NCBI GenBank assembly: GCA_032191485.1
Contig: JAVDOI010000012.1
Location: forward strand, 21,646,985-21,710,984
From: Leptoclinus maculatus
Lineage: Eukaryota; Chordata; Actinopteri; Perciformes; Stichaeidae
Length of the DNA stretch: 64,000 bases
Direction of reading: 5' to 3'
The translations under genes were made by a program, and so were the position numbers. The notes under the pieces are model-generated. The model saw only the letters and a program-made list of their open reading frames with translations. It was not told the DNA's origin and did no database searches. Shown here one piece after another: positions 56,703 through 64,000 of the stretch; the stretch's first letter is position 1, and the number at the start of each line of letters is the position of its first letter.

Positions 56703-57715
56703 CTGAACGGAGCAGTCATAGCGGATGAATCTGCATCCACCTCCCTGCAGTCACAGCACAACACACATCCAACTGAACTAGAACTACTACTTCTCATGAT
56801 CAATATACAATCTAACAAGAAATGGATCTGTAGCTTTAGGATAAGGTAATACTAAACACCAGGACACAAAATTTAAATTCTAATGAATGTGAAAGTCTAT
56901 TTGTTAATCGACAACCAGAGAACCTGCTATTTCAACTCCAGATCCAAATTCAATATATATCAATATTCTGTTATTATTAGTTGTTGTAAGATTATTATCT
57001 ACAGTTAAATATCATATATATTGTACTTCAAAAATGTTATGTTCAAGCCTCAAAAAGCCTTGTAGGACTAACACATAGCATACTATATAATCACACATCA
57101 AGGATAGAAGCTGTAAATTCATGTAGCATAAAGCAATAACACTGTGGACTAACGGCTGAATTAACGGTCTCCTCCAGTATATTGAAGATGTAGGAAAACA
57201 ACATGGATGCAAAAATAAAAAGGAGGCTCCTAGCTTCAGCTTCATGCAAAGAAGACGGACTCACAAACATAGAAATGACACAAACAGAAATTTTGAAAGA
57301 TCAGGGACGAAGATGTTCATGCCAGAAATATGACGGCATTCATTTTCAATGATGTGATTCAGCACCATGCTTAATCAAACCTGCATGGCTCCACTGTACT
57401 GTTTGGGCTACTCTCTGTTCACTTTCAGCCTGAAACAGGGGCTGTAGGAGCCAGGTATGGCCTGTGTCATTTTGTATACCCTTTTTTGGTCACTTCCGAT
57501 ACACTTCCGGTAATTGAGTCACGTGCTGGCAGCAGCATCAGCTGTCAGTCATGTTAGTCTAGTGGAAGGATTGGAAGGAGAGGGGGTGAGAGAGGGAGCC
57601 TTATTTTTTTGTTGACCGCTATTTCACACTACTACTATAATTGTTTGACTTATGAATATATGCTATCCAGAATCAAAGTTTGTTTGTCGTCCCCAAATAA
57701 ACTTACAAACAATAT
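56703..57715. other. Intergenic sequence, no feature recognised
   Basis: Mostly A/T-rich. No further plod exon was found on the minus strand. Open frames are short and unsupported. Confidence 0.45.
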
Positions 57716-58054
57716 GTGTTCATTCGCCAGGACGGCCACCATGGACCCTATAAAAGCTCCCTACGAGGGCCCGTTTCGTGTACTAGAGACCGGGGACAAA
57801 ACCTTCAAAGTGGACATTGGCGGGAAACTGGAGCATGTGTCGGTGGATCGCCTGAAACCAGCACATCTGGAACTGTACCGGTTGGTCCAGGGTGGCCGAA
57901 CCCCCACGGCGGGGGCGTCCTCCTACCCTTCCAGCACACCGCTACAAGGCCCGGAAGCTTCCTCCGATGGCCGCCCTGGCTCCTGCTCCTGGTCGATTGA
58001 GCCTTGCTTTTTTCAGTCGACAGTTGCGTCCTAACTTGGTGAATTCTGGGGGGG
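57716..58054 (+). pseudogene. Ty3/Gypsy retrotransposon integrase C-terminus (broken)
   Basis: Two frames together give the end of a Gypsy pol: FIRQDGHHGPYK, then APYEGPFRVLETGDKTFKVD, VSVDRLKPAHLEL and, after another shift, AEPPRRGRPPT. The EGPFRVL...DRLKPAH pattern is the integrase C-terminal chromatin/SH3-like module. The 5' part of the element is absent. A polypurine-type G run (58,048-58,054) leads to the LTR. Confidence 0.82.
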
Positions 58055-58249
58055 CGTATGCACTTGAGGACATAATTCAACAGGACTAGGGGAGTGGCAT
58101 AGCCATGGGAACGTGACATCATGTTGGGTTTAAAGGAGGTGATGGCAGTGTTCGGGTTGAAATGTTTGTGAGAGTTGAAATAAACGACAACAGAGGTGAG
58201 CAGCCAAAAAGAGACAATTGTCGACTCGGTTAATCCCTGCGCTCCTACA
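58055..58249 (+). mobile_element. Probable 3' LTR of the Gypsy fragment
   Basis: It follows the polypurine run and ends gctcctaca. It contains a candidate polyadenylation signal (gaaataaacgac, about 58,180). The first two bases are cg where TG is expected. The 195-bp length is estimated from these limits; there is no second LTR for comparison. Confidence 0.55.
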
Positions 58250-58294
58250 ATATGATGATTGTTTGGCTAAATTACAATATTTTATCAATTAGCC

Positions 58295-58910
58295 AGTTAA
58301 GGCCCATTTCTATAATGCCAGATTGGGCCCAGATTTGGCAGCCATCAACAGAACCTGTTTCAGTGCTGGCTGTCGATTAACCTGGCGCCATGTCTCAGCC
58401 AGTATAGGCCCGAGTCTATAATGCCAGATTGGGCCCAGATTTGGCAGCCATCAACGGGCCAGAACCTGTTTCAGTGCTGGCTAACCAGGCTGCCATATCT
58501 CAGCCAGAATAGGCCCCCGTCTATAATGCCAGATTGGGCCCAGATTTGGCATCCATCAATGGGCCACAGCCCGTTTCAGTGCTGTCTGACGATTAACAGG
58601 CTGCCATGTCACAGCCAGAATAGGCCCGAGTCTATAATGCCAGATTGGGCACAGATTTGGCATCCATCAATGGGCCACAGCCCGTTTCAGCGCTGGCTGC
58701 CGATTAACCCGGCTGCCATGTCACAGCCAGAATAGGCCCAAGTCTATAATGCCAGATTGGGCACAGATTTGGCAGCCATTAATGGGCCAGAACCTGTTTC
58801 AGTGCTGACTGCCGATAAACCCGGCGCCATGTCTCAGCCAGAATAAGCACGTGTCTGTAACAGCTAAATCTGGGCCAGATATGGCAAAAATGAAATGGGC
58901 CAAAGCTGGC
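58295..58910. repeat. Tandem repeat, period 105-112 bp, about 5.5 copies
   Basis: The phrase tataatgccagattgggc recurs at 58312, 58417, 58522, 58633 and 58745, with a degenerate copy near 58,854. Each unit also has agatttggca(g/t)ccatcaa and ctgccatgtc(t/a)cagccag. The open frame at 58421-58735 is just this repeat read through. Confidence 0.93.
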
Positions 58911-58990
58911 TCACATTTGGCCGCAACGAGCCGGAACACAGCCGAGTCAGCCGACACTCAGCCGGAATACGGCCGAGTCCGCTGGCTACT

Positions 58991-61900
58991 TGCTCTTAAA
59001 AGACGTTTCAGGCTGAGAGGAGGCCAAAAGTGGATTTTGTGAAAGTAAACATAGTTTCAAAGATTTTCTTCAAAAAAGTGGCTGAGGACAGTTGATTTCA
59101 CAGTTTCATGTCGTTTTCATTAATATCTGCTGCTTTCAGCACTTTACTGCCTTAGAGATGCATTTTCACTTTTTATGCTCTTAAAAGACGTTTCAGGCTG
59201 AGAGGAGGCCAAAAGTGGATTTTGTGAAAGTTAAACATAGTTTCAAAGATTTTCTTCAGAAAAGTGGCTCAGGACAGTTGATTTCACAGTTTCATGATGT
59301 TTTCATTAGAACCTGCTGCTTTCAGCACTTTACTGCCTTAGAGATTCATTTTCACTGTTTATGCTCTTAAAAGACGTTTCAGGCTGAGAGGAGGCCAAAA
59401 GTGGATTTTGTGAAAGTAAACATAGTTTCAAAGATTTTCTTCAAAAAAGTGGCTGAGGACAGTTGATTTCACAGTTTCATGTCATTTTCATTAATATTTG
59501 CTGCTTTCAGCACTTTACTGCCTTAAAGATGCATTTTCACTTTTTATGCTCTTAAAAGACGTTTCAGGCTGAGAGGAGGCCAAAAGTGGATTTTGTGAAA
59601 GTAAACATAGTTTCAAAGATTTTCTTCAAAAAATGGCTCAGGACAGTTGATTTCACAGTTTCATGATGTTTTCATTAGAACCTGCTGCTTTCAGCACTTT
59701 ACTGCCTTAGAGATGCATTTTCACTTTTTATGCTCTTAAAAGACGTTTCAGGCTGAGAGGAGGCCAAAAGTGGATTTTGTGAAAGTAAACATAGTTTCAA
59801 AGATTTTCTTCAAAAAAGTGGCTCAGGACAGTTGATTTTTACAGTTTCATGATGTTTTCATGAATATCTGCTGCTTTCAGCACTTTACTGCCTTAGAGAT
59901 GCATTTTCACTTTTTATGCTCTTAAAAGACGTTTCGGGCTGAGAGGAGGCCAAAAGTGGATTTTGTGAAAGTAAACATAGTTTCAAAGATTTTCGTCAAA
60001 AAAGTGGCTCAGGACAGTTGATTTCACAGTTTCATGATGTTTTCATTAGAACCTGCTGCTTTCAGCACTTTACTGCCTTAGAGATGCATTTTCACTTTTT
60101 ATGCTCTTAAAAGACGTTTCAGGCTGAGAGGAGGCCAAAAGTGGATTTTGTGAAAGTAAACATAAGTTTCAAAGATTTTCTTCAAAAAATGGCTCAGGAC
60201 AGTTGATTTCACAGTTTCATGATGTTTTCATTAGAACCTGCTGCTTTCAGCACTTTACTGCCTTAGAGATGCATTTTCACTTTTTATGCTCTTAAAAGAC
60301 GTTTCAGGCTGAGAGGAGGCCAAAAGTGGATTTTGTGAAAGTAAACATAGTTTCAAAGATTTTCTTCAAAAAAGTTACTCAGGACAGTTGATTTCACAGT
60401 TTCATGATATTTTCATGAATATCTGCTGCTTTCAGCACTTTACTGCCTTAGAGATGCATTTTCACTTTTTATGCTCTTAAAAGACGTTTCAGGCTGAGAA
60501 GGAGGCTAAAAGTGGATTTTGTGAAAGTAAACAGTTTCAAAGATTTTCTTCAAAAAATGGCTCAGGACAGTTGATTTCACAGTTTCATGATGTTTTCATT
60601 AGAACCTGCTGCTTTCAGCACTTTACTGCCTTAGAGATGCATTTTCACTTTTTATGCTCTTAAAAGACGTTTCAGGCTGAGAGGAGGCCAAAAGTGGATT
60701 TTGTGAAAGTAAACATAGTTTCAAAGATTTTCTTCAAAAAAGTTACTCAGGACAGTTGATTTCACAGTTTCATGATGTTTTCATGAATATCTGCTGCTTT
60801 CAGCACTTTACTGCCTTAGAGATGCATTTTCACTTTTTATGCTCTTAAAAGACGTTTCGGGCTGAGAAGGAGGCCAAAAGTGGATTTTGTGAAAGTAAAC
60901 ATAGTTTCAAAGATTTTCTTCAAAAAATGGCTCAGGACAGTTGATTTCACAGTTTCATGATGTTTTCATTAGAACCTGCTGCTTTCAGCACTTTACTGCC
61001 TTAGAGATGCATTTTCACTTTTTATGCTCTTAAAAGACGTTTCAGGCTGAGAGGAGGCCAAAAGTGGATTTTGTGAAAGTAAACATAGTTTCAAAGATTT
61101 TCTTCAAAAAAATGGCTCAGGACAGTTAATTTCACAGTTTCATGATGTTTTCATTAGAACCTGCTGCTTTCAGCACTTTACTGCCTTAGAGATGCATTTT
61201 CACTTTTTATGCTCTTAAAAGACGTTTCAGGCTGAGAGGAGGCCAAAAGTGGATTTTGTGAAAGTAAACATAGTTTCAAAGATTTTCTTCAAAACAGTGG
61301 CTCAGGACAGTTGATTTCACAGTTTCATGATGTTTTCATGAATGTCTGCTGCTTTCAGCACTTTACTGCCTTAGAGATGCATTTTCACTTTTTATGCTCT
61401 TAAAAGACGTTTCAGGCTGAGAGGAGGCCAAAAGTGGATTTTGTGAAAGTTAAACATAGTTTCAAAGATTTTCTTCAGAAAAGTGGCTCAGGACAGTTGA
61501 TTTCACAGTTTCATGATGTTTTCATTAGAACCTGCTGCTTTCAGCACTTTACTGCCTTAGAGATGCATTTTCACTTTTTATGCTCTTAAAAGACGTTTCA
61601 GGCTGAGAGGAGGCCAAAAAGTGGATTTTGTGAAAGTAAACATAGTTTCAAAGATTTTCTTCAAAAAAGTGGCTGAGGACAGTTGATTTCACAGTTTCAT
61701 GTCATTTTCATTAATATTTGCTGCTTTCAGCACTTTACTGCCTTAAAGATGCATTTTCACTTTTTATGCTCTTAAAAGACGTTTCAGGCTGAGAGGAGGC
61801 CAAAAGTGGATTTTGTGAAAGTAAACATAGTTTCAAAGATTTTCTTCAAAAAATGGCTCAGGACAGTTGATTTCACAGTTTCATGATGTTTTCATTAGAA

Positions 61901-63626
61901 CCTGCTGCTTTCAGCACTTTACTGCCTTAGAGATGCATTTTCACTTTTTATGCTCTTAAAAGACGTTTCAGGCTGAGAGGAGGCCAAAAGTGGATTTTGT
62001 GAAAGTAAACATAGTTTCAAAGATTTTCTTCAAAAAAGTGGCTCAGGACAGTTGATTTTTACAGTTTCATGATGTTTTCATGAATATCTGCTGCTTTCGG
62101 CACTTTACTGCCTTAGAGATGCATTTTCACTTTTTATGCTCTTAAAAGACGTTTCGGGCTGAGAGGAGGCCAAAAGTGGATTTTGTGAAAGTAAACATAG
62201 TTTCAAAGATTTTCGTCAAAAAAGTGGCTCAGGACAGTTGATTTCACAGTTTCATGATGTTTTCATTAGAACCTGCTGCTTTCAGCACTTTACTGCCTTA
62301 GAGATGCATTTTCACTTTTTATGCTCTTAAAAGACGTTTCAGGCTGAGAGGAGGCCAAAAGTGGATTTTGTGAAAGTAAACATAGTTTCAAAGATTTTCT
62401 TCAAAAAATGGCTCAGACAGTTGATTTCACAGTTTCATGATGTTTTCATTAGAACCTGCTGCTTTCAGCACTTTACTGCCTTAGAGATGCATTTTCACTT
62501 TTTATGCTCTTAAAAGACGTTTCAGGCTGAGAGGAGGCCAAAAGTGGATTTTGTGAAAGTAAACATAGTTTCAAAGATTTTCTTCAAAAAATGGCTCAGG
62601 ACAGTTGATTTCACAGTTTCATGATGTTTTCATTAGAACCTGCTGCTTTCAGCACTTTACTGCCTTAGAGATGCATTTTCACTTTTTATGCTCTTAAAAG
62701 ACGTTTCGGGCTGAGAAGGAGGCCAAAAGTGGATTTTGTGAAAGTAAACATAGTTTCAAAGATTTTCTTCAAAAAATGGCTCAGGACAGTTGATTTCACA
62801 GTTTCGTGATGTTTTCATTAGAACCTGCTGCTTTCAGCACTTTACTGCCTTAGAGATGCATTTTCACTTTTTATGCTCTTAAAAGACGTTTCAGGCTGAG
62901 AGGAGGCCAAAAGTGGATTTTGTGAAAGTAAACATAGTTTCAAAGATTTTCTTCAAAAAAATGGCTCAGGACAGTTAATTTCACAGTTTCATGATGTTTT
63001 CATTAGAACCTGCTGCTTTCAGCACTTTACTGCCTTAGAGATGCATTTTCACTTTTTATGCTCTTAAAAGACGTTTCAGGCTGAGAGGAGGCCAAAAGTG
63101 GATTTTGTGAAAGTAAACATAGTTTCAAAGATTTTCTTCAAAAAAGTTACTCAGGACAGTTGATTTCACAGTTTCATGATGTTTTCATGAATATCTGCTG
63201 CTTTCAGCACTTTACTGCCTTAGAGATGCATTTTCACTTTTTATGCTCTTAAAAGACGTTTCGGGCTGAGAAGGAGGCCAAAAGTGGATTTTGTGAAAGT
63301 AAACATAGTTTCAAAGATTTTCTTCAAAAAATGGCTCAGGACAGTTGATTTCACAGTTTCATGATGTTTTCATTAGAACCTGCTGCTTTCAGCACTTTAC
63401 TGCCTTAGAGATGCATTTTCACTTTTTATGCTCTTAAAAGACGTTTCAGGCTGAGAGGAGGCCAAAAGTGGATTTTGTGAAAGTAAACATAGTTTCAAAG
63501 ATTTTCTTCAAAAAATGGCTCAGGACAGTTGATTTCACAGTTTCATGATGTTTTCATTAGAACCTGCTGCTTTCAGCACTTTACTGCCTTAGAGATGCAT
63601 TTTCACTTTCTATGCTCTTAAAAGAA
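58991..63626. repeat. Satellite array: 25 monomers of about 185 bp
   Basis: The phrase gctcttaaaaga occurs 26 times, from 58992 to 63614, at spacings of 183-186 bp (mostly 185). Monomers include gtttcaggctgagaggagg, gtggattttgtgaaagtaaa, tttcaaagattttcttcaaa, and ctgctttcagcactttactg. Variants alternate (tcattagaacctg versus tcatgaatatctg). There is no open frame of note. The array starts and stops at the same point in the monomer (tgctcttaaaaga). Confidence 0.97.
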
Positions 63627-63928
63627 GTTAAGTTGCGTAATGGAGGTTGACTGTGTCATTATGAGCAATGATCAGAAATAAATCCTCAATCTAAAACACC
63701 ACAGCATTTTTAAAGTAAGGTACATGTGCAATGAAAACATGCAAACCTGTGTGCAGATGAGGTAAGTTGTGTGGATCCAGCAGTGTGTCTGAGTGTGTGT
63801 GGAACTTCAGTTGGCTGCTCCAACATCGCCTACCCTAAACTAGTGGTGGAGCTAATGCCAACACATACACACCTGCGTTCCTAATACAAGCTCAGAACTG
63901 ACGTAGTGTAGAGTGTGAGATAGTCCAC
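63627..63928. other. Sequence after the satellite, no feature recognised
   Basis: About 300 bp of non-repetitive sequence with a short GT-rich patch near 63,784-63,800. Confidence 0.5.
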
Positions 63929-64000
63929 TGTTGGAAAAATTCACTCGAGACCGATGGAAAATCATTAATCACAGGACATTTATTCTTGCAAGAAGGAGAC
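63929..64000 (+). mobile_element. LTR start, cut by window end
   Basis: It begins TGTTGGAAAAATTCACTCGA and matches the solo LTR at 31266 over all 72 bases seen, with two differences. Whether it is solo or part of a full element cannot be seen. Confidence 0.85.

Noticed and set aside
57609..58034. Possible intact 141-residue gene
   Set aside because: The conserved part is a Gypsy integrase end with frame breaks on both sides; the N-terminal part is unrelated sequence.
58421..58735. Repetitive protein MPDWAQIW...
   Set aside because: It is a read-through of the 105-112 bp tandem repeat, without start context or known family.
58991..63626. CRISPR-like regular array
   Set aside because: Units are contiguous 185-bp monomers without unique spacers, in a vertebrate genome; it is a satellite.

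Overview
The window is nuclear DNA of a teleost fish. The evidence is intron-split vertebrate genes with GT/AG boundaries, long AT-rich 3' UTRs with AATAAA signals, and a dense load of fish-type transposons (hAT and TTAA-type MITEs, L2-like LINEs, a DIRS-like tyrosine-recombinase retroelement, Gypsy-type debris). No prokaryotic operon, CRISPR array or viral genome was seen. The species cannot be fixed from the sequence alone.

Left third (1-29,500): two neighbouring plus-strand genes. The last 11 coding exons of a myelin transcription factor 1 gene (myt1 family; four CCHHC zinc fingers plus the C-terminal coiled coil) run from 939 to 10965, with a 3' UTR of about 5 kb ending near an AATAAA at 15944. 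About 2.7 kb further on lies the CRE-containing promoter and noncoding first exon of pcmtd2, whose six coding exons (21536-27266) give an intact 482-residue reading frame. MYT1 and PCMTD2 are also neighbours in human (end of 20q), and their paralogues ST18/PCMTD1 are neighbours too, so the pairing supports both calls. The pcmtd2 last exon carries an uninterrupted 24-Glu/25-Gln/7-Glu/Asp/11-Glu tract encoded by pure GAG and CAG runs.

Middle (29,500-52,900): a transposon graveyard in which insertion order can be read. It holds a two-copy family with CATACCTGCAAAC termini; a solo LTR with a perfect 5-bp target duplication; an I/Nimb-like LINE broken by a TA-flanked MITE and by a second solo LTR; a DIRS-like fragment; a two-ended hAT copy with a perfect 8-bp duplication; an L2-like LINE split by a GTF2IRD2-like hAT with a perfect 8-bp duplication; a broken ZBED-like hAT transposase; and a long foldback element made of GCGCGAG-rich arms.

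Right third (52,900-64,000): the last seven exons of tpx2 (spindle assembly factor) abut the foldback-containing element and carry several lesions, so they look like a 5'-truncated pseudogene. A lone, apparently frameshifted terminal exon of a procollagen lysyl hydroxylase (plod family) lies on the minus strand. Then come a Gypsy integrase C-terminus with its 3' LTR, a 105-112 bp tandem repeat, and a 25-monomer satellite of about 185 bp with a 12-monomer (2220 bp) higher-order duplication. The window ends inside a second copy of the solo LTR found at 31.3 kb.

No novel gene system could be supported. The most notable items are the pcmtd2 coding repeat, the tpx2 fragment at a transposon edge, the satellite's internal higher-order structure, and the foldback element.
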